The notes: a model not told the origin generated them from the sequence alone. DNA of 64,000 bases from Halobacteriovoraceae bacterium (GCA_002712005.1 PASP01000014.1:248001-312000); one strand, 5' to 3'. Numbered from the stretch's first letter, positions 33,719 to 43,204 are shown. A program made the numbers and translations.

Positions 33719-34993
33719 ATGCGTTATAAAATGATGATCTCTTTAGGTCTTATTTCTCTTTTTACATCTTGTCAGTTAGGGCGTTCACACAAAGCAGTCG
33801 TTGCTAAAAATGCCATACTTTTTGTAGGAGATGGAATGGGGATAGCCCAGATGACTTCAGGAAGGCTCTATGCTGGAGGAAGCTTTCACCAGATGAATTA
33901 TGAGCAGTTCAAATATACTGGATTTTCCAAAACGTATTCTTCTGATAATTACACAACAGATTCTGCAGCAGGAGCAACCGCATTGGCTGCGGGTGTAAAG
34001 TCTTACAATGGTGCCATTTCTATGACTGACCCTAAATGGGAATCAGATCATAAATCTAAGAAGCTTCAAACCTTATCTGATCTTGCAAAATCCTCAGGAA
34101 AGTCGGTTGGGATTATCACGACAACTAGAATCACTCATGCAACCCCTGCCTGTTTCTATGCACACGTACTCAATAGAAATAGTGAATCAGAAATTGCTGA
34201 GCAAGTATTAAAGTCAAATGTTGATCTTTGGATCGGTGGTGGAAGAGAATTTTTCTTACCAAAGAAAAGGGGAGGAAAGAGGCCTGACGAAAGAAATATT
34301 TTGGACGAAATGACAAGTAAAGGAAATGTTGTTCTAGATAATATTAAAGACCTTAAGAAGTATGGAAACTTAGATAAGCCTATTCTTGCTCTTCTTGCGG
34401 ACTCTCATGTTGGATATTATCAAGAAGGTAAAGCTGAGTCTTCACTTGATCAAATGGTAAAAGAGGCCGTGAGGCTTTTATCAAAGAATCCAAACGGTTT
34501 TTTCCTATTAGTTGAAGGAGGGCGAGTCGATCATGCTTCTCATATTAACCAAGAAGAAAAAATGATGGCGGAAATGGTCGAATTAGATAAGGCCATCGGA
34601 TCAGTATTCAGACTAACAGATAGTGATGAAACTTTAGTCGTTCTAACTGCAGACCATGAGACAGCTGGACTTGCTATTAATGGATATGGACCTCATTCCA
34701 TTGCTAAAGGAAAAAGAATTCTAGGTAAAACTATAGCAAGACATCCTAAAGAAAAAACAAGACCTATTATAACTTGGTCAACTGGTCCCGGAAGATCTTT
34801 ATATGAAATGCACTCGGCAGCCCATACAGCAGTGGATGTACCGATTGCAGCGAAAGGACCTGGAGCAGAGAATTTTTCTGGTTGGATGGACAATACAGAA
34901 ATAGCGATTAGAATAGCAAGAAATCTTGGACTTGAGTTCGTTGAATCTACTAATCTGCGCTCAATGAGATACTTAAACAATCTAAAAAAATAA
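33719..34993 (+). CDS. phoA: Alkaline phosphatase, lipoprotein form
   Basis: Periplasmic or surface alkaline phosphatase of the PhoA type, 424 residues. The signal sequence ends in a lipobox (FTSC-Q, cysteine 18). FVGDGMGIAQM holds the first metal aspartate; the phosphoserine is in TTDSAAGATALAAG; VEGGRVDHASH and LTADHETAGL give the other zinc ligands, and MHSAAHTAVDVP the last histidine. It releases phosphate from organic esters outside the cytoplasm. GGAG lies five bases before the ATG. It converges on the radical SAM gene with a two-base gap. No obvious PhoB box is visible. Confidence 0.95.
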   Translation: MRYKMMISLGLISLFTSCQLGRSHKAVVAKNAILFVGDGMGIAQMTSGRLYAGGSFHQMNYEQFKYTGFSKTYSSDNYTTDSAAGATALAAGVKSYNGAISMTDPKWESDHKSKKLQTLSDLAKSSGKSVGIITTTRITHATPACFYAHVLNRNSESEIAEQVLKSNVDLWIGGGREFFLPKKRGGKRPDERNILDEMTSKGNVVLDNIKDLKKYGNLDKPILALLADSHVGYYQEGKAESSLDQMVKEAVRLLSKNPNGFFLLVEGGRVDHASHINQEEKMMAEMVELDKAIGSVFRLTDSDETLVVLTADHETAGLAINGYGPHSIAKGKRILGKTIARHPKEKTRPIITWSTGPGRSLYEMHSAAHTAVDVPIAAKGPGAENFSGWMDNTEIAIRIARNLGLEFVESTNLRSMRYLNNLKK

Positions 34994-34995
34994 AG

Positions 34996-35892
34996 TTACA
35001 TTTGATGGGGTCTTGGGGGATAGACTCCGTCAGGTGTATTTGAAATCCATTCTTTAAGCTTATGGACGATTCCTTTTTGATCCCGAGGCAGTGTTCCCGC
35101 CAGAGGGTTTTGATTGGATACATGGTTGGCCCTAAAGATGACAGGGTTGAGTTCAAATGAGCTTTGTTCAATAATATCATGCATCTCAGTGAATAACTCT
35201 TTAGAGGTAAGGGGCTCAATGAGTCCCATTTGTTCCATCTTGTGATAGGGAGTTCCCGGTACAGAAAATGTTGTTAAGAACGAGAAATATTCAGGACAGG
35301 TTGCACTTAAGATTTTAGCTGTTCCTTCAATATGTTGCTTTGAATATTTTCTACCACCAACCCCTAGCATAGCTATTGTTGAAAGTTTAAAACCACATCT
35401 TTTAATCTTTAAACTCGCATCTTCCATTTCTTTTGAAGAGTTACCTTTAACAATCATATGAAGAACTTTATCATCACCACTTTCAAGCCCTAAATAAGCT
35501 ATGGTTAAACCCAGAGAGGATAGAAGTTTTAATTCGTCTTCAGTTTTTTCGAGGATATTTTCTGCAGTTGCGTACACTCCGACTCTTCTAATATTAGGGA
35601 ATAATTTTTTAATCTCTTCCAGTGTTGCAACAAGTGTCTCCATGGGAGCTCCAAGAGCATCACCATCACAAAGAAAAATTTTTTCAGGAGACATACCAGA
35701 TTGATAACATTTTCTGAGGTCTTCTTTAATTTGTTCAATTGGTTTAACTCGATAGGTCTTGGAGCGATACATATCGCAATAAGTACATTTATTATTAGAA
35801 CAGCCAATGGTTACCTGGATAAGGAGTGATCTCCACTCAGAAGGTGGACGATAAACAGGTTCTTCATAGGAAATAGGGAAGTTAAAGAGCAT
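34996..35892 (-). CDS. Radical SAM protein
   Basis: Radical SAM enzyme of 298 residues. The cluster-binding cysteines are at 31, 36 and 39 (CSNNKCTYC), a C-x4-C-x2-C spacing rather than the standard C-x3-C-x2-C; I have seen this in a group of small Elp3/YgiQ-like radical SAM proteins with the same NKCTxCxMY context. LGLESGDDKVL (about 135-145) is the usual SAM-contact region. There is no accessory domain to show a substrate. It is the last gene downstream of the glycan cluster, 20 bases away, but need not belong to it functionally. Confidence 0.87.
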   Translation of the reverse strand: MLFNFPISYEEPVYRPPSEWRSLLIQVTIGCSNNKCTYCDMYRSKTYRVKPIEQIKEDLRKCYQSGMSPEKIFLCDGDALGAPMETLVATLEEIKKLFPNIRRVGVYATAENILEKTEDELKLLSSLGLTIAYLGLESGDDKVLHMIVKGNSSKEMEDASLKIKRCGFKLSTIAMLGVGGRKYSKQHIEGTAKILSATCPEYFSFLTTFSVPGTPYHKMEQMGLIEPLTSKELFTEMHDIIEQSSFELNPVIFRANHVSNQNPLAGTLPRDQKGIVHKLKEWISNTPDGVYPPRPHQM

Positions 35893-35912
35893 AAGGAATA
35901 TTTAACATAATC

Positions 35913-36836
35913 TTAGGTTGAAATCGAAGAAAATTCTGGGCTTTTATAGAATTTAGGAATTCCTTCTTGAAAGAAGAAGGGTCTGAAAAAACCAGGGTAA
36001 TGCTTGCAAACCGTTTCGTCAGTAAGACCTGGAGTTGTTGAAACAATATAATTCTTCGGGAGTAAGTGTACCCCATCTCGGTGGTGAGCAGAGAGCATGG
36101 CGTGTAAAGTTTGTTCTGTAACCCATTTATTTTGATAAAGTTGCTCATTTTTTAGCCATTGCTCAATTTGTTCTGCATTAAAAATATCGTGAGCAACATT
36201 AAAAAGGCCGGAATTAATCTTTTCAGGAATTTTTAGAGAAAAGTTTTTTTCAATATCTTCCACAGTCATACTATAAGCAAACTGTAAGTCTTCATTATAA
36301 TAATTCTTTTTTATATCTTTCGAGATAATGAGATCAGGTTTTTGAAAGAAAATAATATCAGAATCAATAGAGATGATTCTTTGAGCTTTAGACATAATGA
36401 AGTAGTCCCAAAGCTTTACCGTGGCAATATTGGATTGTCTGTAGGCTTTAGATAAAGGGAGATTGTTTTGTTCAAAAAAGAGATTTACTTTCTGATCAGC
36501 CTCATCTTTATCAATGATATGAGCCTGAGGGAAATGATAGAGGAGTACTCTTATATGACTCTCAAAGAGACCCCCGTCATGAATATACAAGGGATAGTCA
36601 ACTTGAGAAGTCGAATAGAAGCTTTTTAAAGCCCATATCAAATTGATATAATCTTTCCTCCAAGTAAGAACTCTAATCTCAATTTCACCATCCTTAGCAG
36701 TCGTTATCGGTTTTGTTTTCAGAATTTTTCTTTGGATACGTAATCTTTTCCAAGAATTGAGAAGTCCTTCTCTCATTGCTTCCCGTAAAACTATATAGAG
36801 ATGGAATTTTCTTAAAATGAATCGTAATATTTTCAT
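35913..36836 (-). CDS. Probable glycosyltransferase with DxD motif
   Basis: A 307-residue protein of the GT-A type. IISIDSDIIFFQKPDLII (about 157-174) holds the DxD metal and nucleotide-sugar motif after a Rossmann-like start (IRVLTWRKDYINLIWALKSFY). KINSGLFNVAH fits the acceptor-side NxGxF pattern of GT8-like enzymes. The ATG at 36836 has AAGGA nine bases upstream, better than a GTG two codons earlier that overlaps the previous stop. It sits at the end of the glycan cluster and probably adds a sugar to LPS or another surface glycan. Donor and acceptor are unknown. Confidence 0.75.
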   Translation of the reverse strand: MKILRFILRKFHLYIVLREAMREGLLNSWKRLRIQRKILKTKPITTAKDGEIEIRVLTWRKDYINLIWALKSFYSTSQVDYPLYIHDGGLFESHIRVLLYHFPQAHIIDKDEADQKVNLFFEQNNLPLSKAYRQSNIATVKLWDYFIMSKAQRIISIDSDIIFFQKPDLIISKDIKKNYYNEDLQFAYSMTVEDIEKNFSLKIPEKINSGLFNVAHDIFNAEQIEQWLKNEQLYQNKWVTEQTLHAMLSAHHRDGVHLLPKNYIVSTTPGLTDETVCKHYPGFFRPFFFQEGIPKFYKSPEFSSIST

Positions 36837-36838
36837 TT

Positions 36839-38065
36839 TCACTCTTCCTTTTTTATGGCGAGGTGAGGATAATTGCTATGAATATAATGAATGACCTCTA
36901 AAGGCCCTGTTTCTCTTAAGCATTTAGCTTCTTTATATATACACTTAGGCCAATATGGAGAGAAATCTCTATTCTTATGACATGGCCAACACTCTAAATT
37001 AGAATGAAAGAACTTTATATGTGTATGGCTCTGGGGAGCTATTTTATAGGGGTTGGTTGCACCAAACAGTGAGATAGTTGGTCTTGTTGCAGCAGTCGCT
37101 AAATGAAGTATAGAAGTATCGCCAGTCATGATTAAAGAACATTTCTCTATTAAATGATAGAGTTCTTTAATTGAAAATTGACCAGCAGTGAGAATTAAAT
37201 CCTCAGTGTCACACATATTGATTAAGTTTTGGCAAAGATCTACTTCAGAAGGTCCACCTGAAATAAGTATTTTATTTTTAGGGCTTTGATTAAGATAAGA
37301 AATAATTTGCTGGTAATATTCATCGGGCCATTTCTTTGTCGCCATTCCATAGCCTGCAACCATGGGGTGTATCAGTATTAAGTTATGATTGAGTAACTCA
37401 TTAGATGCTAACCATCGCTGAATCTTTTCTTCGGCCTGGGGACAAGGATAGATTTTAAGTGCTGGTTCTTCGGTATATATCTTATCTGTAAGGGGCTCAA
37501 TAACTTTAAGAAAGTAGTGAGGCCACCACAGAGGAGAATGATCCGAGTTAGGTCTAGGCTGATTATGAGATAGTTTTTTTAGAATTCCTAATTCAGAGCT
37601 TATGATATATTTAGCTTTTAAACGATGGGCTATAATTTTCAAGTTATCACTTGGTCTTACACCCATTTCCAGAATAAGGAATAAATCAATATTTCTTCCT
37701 GAAAGTTCAGAGATTTCTAAGTGGAAATGAATTCTATTATAAAAAGTAGTGGGGTTGATATCGATGATTTCATCAATATAGGGATTATTTGAAAATATAT
37801 CTAAGCAAATCCTGTTACAGACTAAGGTTATCTTTGCATTGGGATATCGCTCTCTAAGTTCTTTGAAAACTGGCGTCACCCATATCGAGTCTCCTAAGGA
37901 GTCAAGATTGGCGACAACAATGTCCTTAACCGTTTGTTCTTTAATTTCTAAAGAGCGCTCAGGAAGGAATAAGTTTATTGTAAAGGGCAAGTATTCGGAA
38001 ATGAATTTACCTATAAAGTAACGTTGATATAAAAATATTAGTTTGTTTTTAATTCTAGCGATCAC
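36839..38065 (-). CDS. Glycosyltransferase family 9 (heptosyltransferase-like)
   Basis: GT-B enzyme of family GT9, 408 residues, like WaaF/WaaC that add heptose to the LPS core. The first domain starts VANLDSLGDSIWVTPVFKEL, the family's acceptor-side opening; the second has LIHPMVAGYGMATKKWP and the donor-site segment MTGDTSILHLATAATRPTISLFG. A C-terminal CWPCHKNRDFSPYWPKC segment with four to five cysteines could bind a metal. GTG start at 38065 with AGGA seven bases upstream; it overlaps the flippase gene by 11 bases. It is likely part of lipopolysaccharide or related glycan synthesis; heptose specificity is unproven. Confidence 0.88.
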   Translation of the reverse strand: MIARIKNKLIFLYQRYFIGKFISEYLPFTINLFLPERSLEIKEQTVKDIVVANLDSLGDSIWVTPVFKELRERYPNAKITLVCNRICLDIFSNNPYIDEIIDINPTTFYNRIHFHLEISELSGRNIDLFLILEMGVRPSDNLKIIAHRLKAKYIISSELGILKKLSHNQPRPNSDHSPLWWPHYFLKVIEPLTDKIYTEEPALKIYPCPQAEEKIQRWLASNELLNHNLILIHPMVAGYGMATKKWPDEYYQQIISYLNQSPKNKILISGGPSEVDLCQNLINMCDTEDLILTAGQFSIKELYHLIEKCSLIMTGDTSILHLATAATRPTISLFGATNPYKIAPQSHTHIKFFHSNLECWPCHKNRDFSPYWPKCIYKEAKCLRETGPLEVIHYIHSNYPHLAIKKEE

Positions 38066-39539
38066 GAAGCGATCCTAGTTTATTAATTAAATAAGTTCGA
38101 TCTGTAGTATCTAAAAGTAAGTAAAAAGAAATAAGTGCACTTGAAAACGTAATAAAAAATCCTGAGAAAATAAAGTTAAGTGGAGACAATATTGCTTCAT
38201 GAGGAAAGAAGAAATAGTACAGAATTATATTGATCAGGAGATAAATAAAAGAGGGGGTAGAAGATCGAAGTAACTCTTTTACTGTAATCTTAAAGAGCTT
38301 TTTTAATATGAATATATTGATTATCAAGGTGATGGATATACTTGTTACAAGGGTTCCTAGAATAGGACCTATTAATCCTAAAACTTTAGTGAATATAATC
38401 GATAATGTAAGATTTGAAATAGTGGAGAGAATAAGGTTTTTTCTCGCTAACTGAGTGTTGTTAGTGGAAGAGATAAGCCATCCCCATAGACTCATTAGAC
38501 TTTGAATAAAACAATTTAAAACAATAATAATATTAAAAGTAGTGCCCGCTTGGAATTCCTTTCCCACCCATAGAGATATAAATGGCGAGTTTAAATAGAG
38601 TATAGGTATGAGAAAAAATAGAGCGACATAAGAGCTAAGTCTTGTAGAAAAAAGAATCTGTTTTCTTAGATTGTCCCACTCTTTATTAAAATACATATTA
38701 CTTAGGGCCGGCCAAAGAGCATTGGATATTCCAAATATAAAGCTGGATACAATTCCTACAAGTCTTTGTGAAAGATAAAAAATAGTTACCATTTCAATAT
38801 TAACGAACCACGAGAGAATAATAGAGTCAGAGGAAAGATTAATCTTCCCTGCTAGGTCAAATAGAAATATGTCAGATCTTGTCGTTCCTTTGTTTACTGA
38901 GAGTTGAGGCTTGAAAATATCTGAAAGGGAAATGTCTGATTTTAAAAAAATGAATATATGACTTGCTAGATGAGAAATGAAAAGTACGAGAAAGAACGTA
39001 TGGAGTTCAATTTTTATAAATACAAATATTATAATGAGTAAAATATTAAGAGCTTTATTTATGAAACTTGCCGTCTCGGTTAAATAACCCTTTTGCTCTG
39101 CTTCCATCTTAGCTTTTAAAGTGGTTATGGGGAGAAGGGTAAAAATAAGAGAGATATATAAAGCAATGGGCAGTAGTTGATCGTCGCTAATTTGATTAAT
39201 TTGCGAAATATAGGCTTTAAAATAATAAAGAGTCCATAGACTGATAAGTGATATGAGAGAGGTAATGATAAATTGTATGAAACTGTATTGAATTACAGAA
39301 AGAACTTTTTCTTTGCTCTGAGTTAGAGATTCACTGACGAGAATTCTTGTTGTTGAGTAGAGACCAAATTCAAGTAATCCAAAGTATCCAATATATTCTA
39401 AGAGTAAGCGATACTGTCCGTAGACTGTTTTACCGACAGCATCTAGAATAAACGGAGTGGCGCAAAAGCTCAGAATCATCAAAATGATGGATGAAGTACT
39501 CTGGGTGAAATATGTGAGTATTGATCTTTTGGCCCTCAT
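38055..39539 (-). CDS. Polysaccharide flippase, Wzx/MATE-like
   Basis: A 494-residue integral membrane protein with about 12-14 helices, of the oligosaccharide flippase family (PF01943/PF13440 type) that moves lipid-linked glycan units across the inner membrane. The opening region FCATPFILDAVGKTVYGQYRLLLEYIGYF shows the family's first two helices and GxxxYGxY loop. It lies between a methyltransferase and a heptosyltransferase-like gene. No Wzy polymerase or Wzz is recognised in the cluster, so a short glycan is possible. Very rich in Ile, Leu and Phe. Confidence 0.85.
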   Translation of the reverse strand: MRAKRSILTYFTQSTSSIILMILSFCATPFILDAVGKTVYGQYRLLLEYIGYFGLLEFGLYSTTRILVSESLTQSKEKVLSVIQYSFIQFIITSLISLISLWTLYYFKAYISQINQISDDQLLPIALYISLIFTLLPITTLKAKMEAEQKGYLTETASFINKALNILLIIIFVFIKIELHTFFLVLFISHLASHIFIFLKSDISLSDIFKPQLSVNKGTTRSDIFLFDLAGKINLSSDSIILSWFVNIEMVTIFYLSQRLVGIVSSFIFGISNALWPALSNMYFNKEWDNLRKQILFSTRLSSYVALFFLIPILYLNSPFISLWVGKEFQAGTTFNIIIVLNCFIQSLMSLWGWLISSTNNTQLARKNLILSTISNLTLSIIFTKVLGLIGPILGTLVTSISITLIINIFILKKLFKITVKELLRSSTPSFIYLLINIILYYFFFPHEAILSPLNFIFSGFFITFSSALISFYLLLDTTDRTYLINKLGSLRDR

Positions 39540-39561
39540 CTAGAGTGGTCCTTTAAAGTCG

Positions 39562-40080
39562 TTAGACCTTCTTAAGCTTGAAATCAAGATAGCAAGCGGG
39601 AAAAATCCAACACCATTTTTGTTCATAATTCCAAGGGTTTTTATTCGCCCATTTTTCTAAGATTTTTTTGATCGATTTTCTGCGATCAAAGTAGAGATAG
39701 CGCTGTTCAACAGAGAATCTAGCTTTAGAGTAATAGAACCTTTCATGAGAAGGATCAAAGAAGTCAAAAGAGTAATAACCCAGATGATGTTGATGAGTTG
39801 GATCGGTATAACTATTTGCTGATGAAAAATGAGGTGTGGTGATATGAAATTTACCGCCTTTTTTTAAAATGCGATAACACTCATTCATAACATCGATAAC
39901 ATTATCAATGTGTTCTATTACATCATACATTTGGATCTGATCAAAAGAATCATCCTCAAAAGGGTAGGGGAACTCGTTAAGATTCCAGACGACATCTGGT
40001 TTCGTTTCAGGAGCTATATCAAGTGTTGTTGTGTTTTCGTCTCGCTCGTCAAAGCCAGATCCTAAAGATAGTGTTTTCAT
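39562..40080 (-). CDS. SAM-dependent methyltransferase (class I)
   Basis: A 172-residue class I methyltransferase. SLGSGFDERDENTTTLDI (about 5-22) is the SAM-binding loop and acidic strand, and YDVIEHIDNVIDVMNECYRILKKGGKFHITTPHF (about 55-88) is the typical motif III-IV helix and strand of Methyltransf_11 proteins. In a glycan cluster it may methylate a sugar or a lipid-linked intermediate; the substrate is not visible. It is 22 bases upstream of the flippase on the same strand. Confidence 0.87.
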   Translation of the reverse strand: MKTLSLGSGFDERDENTTTLDIAPETKPDVVWNLNEFPYPFEDDSFDQIQMYDVIEHIDNVIDVMNECYRILKKGGKFHITTPHFSSANSYTDPTHQHHLGYYSFDFFDPSHERFYYSKARFSVEQRYLYFDRRKSIKKILEKWANKNPWNYEQKWCWIFPACYLDFKLKKV

Positions 40081-40123
40081 AGACTTATTATAATTGAGAA
40101 GACCTATTTATGGGCAGGGGGTA

Positions 40124-41962
40124 TTATTTAACTTGTTTCAAAAGCTGAGAAAAAATAGGGTCTTTCTGCGCTATTTGATAGAGAGATTGGAAGATTTTAT
40201 CATAATTTGGGTCGTTAGTTTTTTTGAGTGGATTGAGTAGAAGAGGATCATCCTCTACATTGAAGAGCCTAAGCCCTTTTGTACTGGAAAAGTTTAATCG
40301 ATAATTACCTTTGATTATACTAAAGGCTTTCTTGTTCCAATCTCTAAAGTCATTGATTGTTGAAACTTTTATCATACGTTGGTGATCAATTTTATTTAAG
40401 AGACTTATGCCATCAAGTATAACGGTTCGATCATCTTTAAGGTTTAGGTCTAGGTCCGGATGAAGTATGTCTATTATTGTAGGTAGGATATCTACATTTG
40501 AAATATTCTTAGTTCGATTTTCTTTTAAATTCTTAAAAAGACCAGGATGTTGTTGCTCCCAATTTTTTGGAATATAGAGTGAAAAAGGAATATTTATGAA
40601 ATCTTCGTGTGGTGAATTAATCCTTGCCAATTCGTTGGCGACAGGATCTTTTTCTCCATGATCTGAGGTGAAGAAAATAAAAGTATTCTCCAGTAAGTGA
40701 TTTCTTCTTAGAAAAGAATAAAGCTGGCCCATGGCATGATCAACAATATAAGCAGATTTTTCATAAGGAGTTAGATTTGAGGGGGCTGTAACAAATTCGC
40801 TTTCTTGTTGAAATGGCGCATGCATTCCATTTGAATTGAAAATTCCTAGAAACGGACTTTTTATAAGGGCCATGTTCTTATTAAAGAGTTGAGTAGAGAT
40901 ATGGTCATCGATTCCAATGTCATGAATAACTGGTGAGTTAGAATTTTCAGCTGTAATAAATTGGTCTGGAGGAGAGGAGAGAAAAAATTGATCGAATTTG
41001 GCCCATTTGAATCTCTGTGAACTTACAAGAAGAGAATTTAAACCTAATGCTTTAGTCCACTGCCATAATAGAGGTACTTGATGAAAGTCTTTTGAAGAGC
41101 GAGTTGAATAGAGCCCTGTTAAAAGGGAGGGTACGCTTAGATCTGTAGCTGTTGAAGCAGTATAGGCTTTCCTGAATTGAATGACATTTTCTTGATTTCG
41201 CTTTATGAAGTCGAAGTAATGGGGCATGATATGCGGACTTAGTGTGCTCTTTCCCCATGATTCATGATAAATCAAAATAATATTATAATTATCTTTGATT
41301 TCTCTTTGTCTTTTTTCTTTATATTCTATAGGGGGATTCGTTCTTATCGAACTGTATAAGAATGAATTCTTATTTATCTGAGATAATCCTCTTTTTAATG
41401 CCACAAGAGTTGAACTTAAATAATCTGTAGAAGAGTAATCTTCTTTCCAGGTAAGTCTATTGATTAGACTCCAGCCCATTCCAATAAGGGAGAAGAAAAT
41501 AATAAAAGTGAGAACTTTAGATCTTCCGTTAAGTTTATTTGAATAGGGCTTCGTTTCTCTAAAAGCTAAGTAATTTCCAATTAGTATTCCAAGAAGGCCA
41601 AAAATGGACATGGGTCTAAGAAGATACGTTTTAGTTAAATCAATAATACTACTTATGTCACTTTTTAAGTAGAAGAGCATTTCATAGGTCAGATATTCAT
41701 GGAAATTTTGAACAACAACCATATTTACAAAAAGAATAAGTCCTATAAAAAGAGTGAGGAATACTTTGAATAATTCCGTCGCATTTTTAGAGATAGAGGA
41801 AAGTAGCGAATAAAGAGTTTCTAGGGCGCAAATAAAGACAAGTGTCGTTAAAAAAGACATGACACCTGTACTTAATTTGGGAGCCTCCTTAATAAAGAAT
41901 CGTCCCCATAGATTGATGAGAATAGATGTCGTTAAGATTAGAGTTGATATTCTTAAATTCAA
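40124..41962 (-). CDS. Membrane sulfatase-superfamily transferase
   Basis: A 612-residue protein with about five N-terminal membrane helices (residues 1-190) and a periplasmic alkaline-phosphatase/sulfatase-type domain (about 225-560). Metal-site motifs are visible: ILIYHESWG (first acid residue), the nucleophile region TASTATDLSVPSLLTG, NSNGMHAPF, and FFTSDHGEKDP. This architecture is shared by lipoteichoic-acid synthase-like, phosphoethanolamine transferases and OpgB-type enzymes that move phospholipid head groups onto glycans. Its TTG start (41962) shares bases with the stop of the GDPD-like gene. Which head group it moves is unknown. Confidence 0.83.
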   Translation of the reverse strand: MNLRISTLILTTSILINLWGRFFIKEAPKLSTGVMSFLTTLVFICALETLYSLLSSISKNATELFKVFLTLFIGLILFVNMVVVQNFHEYLTYEMLFYLKSDISSIIDLTKTYLLRPMSIFGLLGILIGNYLAFRETKPYSNKLNGRSKVLTFIIFFSLIGMGWSLINRLTWKEDYSSTDYLSSTLVALKRGLSQINKNSFLYSSIRTNPPIEYKEKRQREIKDNYNIILIYHESWGKSTLSPHIMPHYFDFIKRNQENVIQFRKAYTASTATDLSVPSLLTGLYSTRSSKDFHQVPLLWQWTKALGLNSLLVSSQRFKWAKFDQFFLSSPPDQFITAENSNSPVIHDIGIDDHISTQLFNKNMALIKSPFLGIFNSNGMHAPFQQESEFVTAPSNLTPYEKSAYIVDHAMGQLYSFLRRNHLLENTFIFFTSDHGEKDPVANELARINSPHEDFINIPFSLYIPKNWEQQHPGLFKNLKENRTKNISNVDILPTIIDILHPDLDLNLKDDRTVILDGISLLNKIDHQRMIKVSTINDFRDWNKKAFSIIKGNYRLNFSSTKGLRLFNVEDDPLLLNPLKKTNDPNYDKIFQSLYQIAQKDPIFSQLLKQVK

Positions 41963-42711
41963 TTTCTTGCCTGTGGACGGAGAAGTTCTACTTTATCAGT
42001 GAGTACGACTTTCAATTCATCGAGATCTTCAAATTTTTCAAATTCTTCTATTTGATTGAGAGTGAAAAGAAAGAGGGGGATATTTTCAAAAGTATTCAGA
42101 ACTCTCTTGTTGACGAGAGAATGATCCATCGAAATTCCAATGAAATCAGATGAAAGGATAATGAATTTGTTTTTTAGATTGTAAAAATAATGGGCACGCG
42201 TATTAGGATAAGGATAAATCCAGAAGAGTGATTGAATATTCGCATGGGAAAGCTCTCTAAGGGCCCATCCGTTTTGTGACTCAATATGAGAGCGCGGTCT
42301 AAGATTAAATTGGGTATCTAATTCGTTGAATCGATCAGTCACGAGCTTAATATTTTTTTTGGTTAAGTTTTTTAAATCTAGCCATAAATTAAAGTCAGTA
42401 GGAATCGTTTTTAAAAAATCTTCTAAAGTGAGTTTTGAGTTCTCTGTAGGTGATTCATGAGTAACAAGAAATTTTTGATTTTTAAAATAAAGATCGATTT
42501 CAATTCCCTTGAAACCTTGTTGAATTGTTTGCTCTAAATGATCAATGCTATTTACTCTATGTTTCCATATATCCTTATGAAAAGAGGGCTCTGGGAAGTC
42601 CTTAGAGGAATAGAGGTATTCCAAGGAGCCAAGACCTAAAGTGAGTAAGAAGCTGAATGTGATACAGCAAATGATAAAATACTTGATTATAGTATTCAGT
42701 TTAGTTTTCAT
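41959..42711 (-). CDS. Membrane-anchored glycerophosphodiester phosphodiesterase-like protein
   Basis: A 250-residue protein with an N-terminal membrane anchor (about 10-32) and a periplasmic TIM-barrel domain of the GDPD type. Visible catalytic positions: HR at 51-52, GIEIDL with E71 and D73, and THE at 84-86; DLKN (about 112-115) is a further conserved strand. In known GDPDs the HR, E-x-D and HH/HD positions bind metal and cleave glycerophosphodiesters; here the second His position is THE, slightly divergent, so activity is not certain. The ATG at 42711 (AGG eight bases upstream) is preferred over GTG 42720. It precedes and overlaps the sulfatase-type gene by four bases. Confidence 0.72.
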   Translation of the reverse strand: MKTKLNTIIKYFIICCITFSFLLTLGLGSLEYLYSSKDFPEPSFHKDIWKHRVNSIDHLEQTIQQGFKGIEIDLYFKNQKFLVTHESPTENSKLTLEDFLKTIPTDFNLWLDLKNLTKKNIKLVTDRFNELDTQFNLRPRSHIESQNGWALRELSHANIQSLFWIYPYPNTRAHYFYNLKNKFIILSSDFIGISMDHSLVNKRVLNTFENIPLFLFTLNQIEEFEKFEDLDELKVVLTDKVELLRPQARN

Positions 42712-42870
42712 AAAATACACCTATTCTGTCTTCTTATTTTAGCAAAATGAAATTTATTAATAAAAGGAGGTAAATAAAGACGTATAGAAGACTTAAGGGC
42801 CCTTATATATTTTGCCAGCTTTATTTCATTAGGCGATAGGATTTATAATTAAATAAAAAAGGAGTTATTC

Positions 42871-43194
42871 ATGTTTAAAACCACTATTAGTTTTCTATTT
42901 GTAATATTGTCAATAAGCCTCATGGCCTCAGAAGAATATCCCCAAACATGTATAACTCATGGAGAATGTCAGAAATCTCTAGGCACCGTAACTTCTCCGA
43001 TGTGTTTAATTGTAAATACTGGGACTAATGCTAGTGGAGAGGTGACGTGTACAGTTCGTTGTATTTCTGCTGTTGCAGGGTCGTATTGCGATAAACCTGA
43101 TGACTACCAGTATGGATTCTGTATGAGAGAAACATTCGATATGCCGAATTTTGATCCATCAAATCCTGATTGTAGTCGGGCCGTAGAACTTTAA
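42871..43194 (+). CDS. Small secreted eight-cysteine protein
   Basis: A 107-residue exported protein. Residues 1-20 are a signal peptide (LMA-S). The mature chain (about 87 residues) has eight cysteines spaced like a disulfide-rich domain: THGEC, PMC, VTCTVRC, SYC, YGFC and SNPDC, plus one near the start. AAAAAAGGAG lies six to seven bases before the ATG. I recognise no family. Disulfide-rich secreted proteins often act outside the cell as inhibitors, toxins or adhesins; none of these can be chosen here. It is a single gene between minus-strand neighbours. Confidence 0.75.
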   Translation: MFKTTISFLFVILSISLMASEEYPQTCITHGECQKSLGTVTSPMCLIVNTGTNASGEVTCTVRCISAVAGSYCDKPDDYQYGFCMRETFDMPNFDPSNPDCSRAVEL

Positions 43195-43204
43195 AGATTG
43201 CTCT

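Noticed and set aside
34996-42711. Complete O-antigen or capsule locus
   Set aside because: No Wzy polymerase, Wzz, or nucleotide-sugar synthesis genes are recognised; only part of such a pathway is present.
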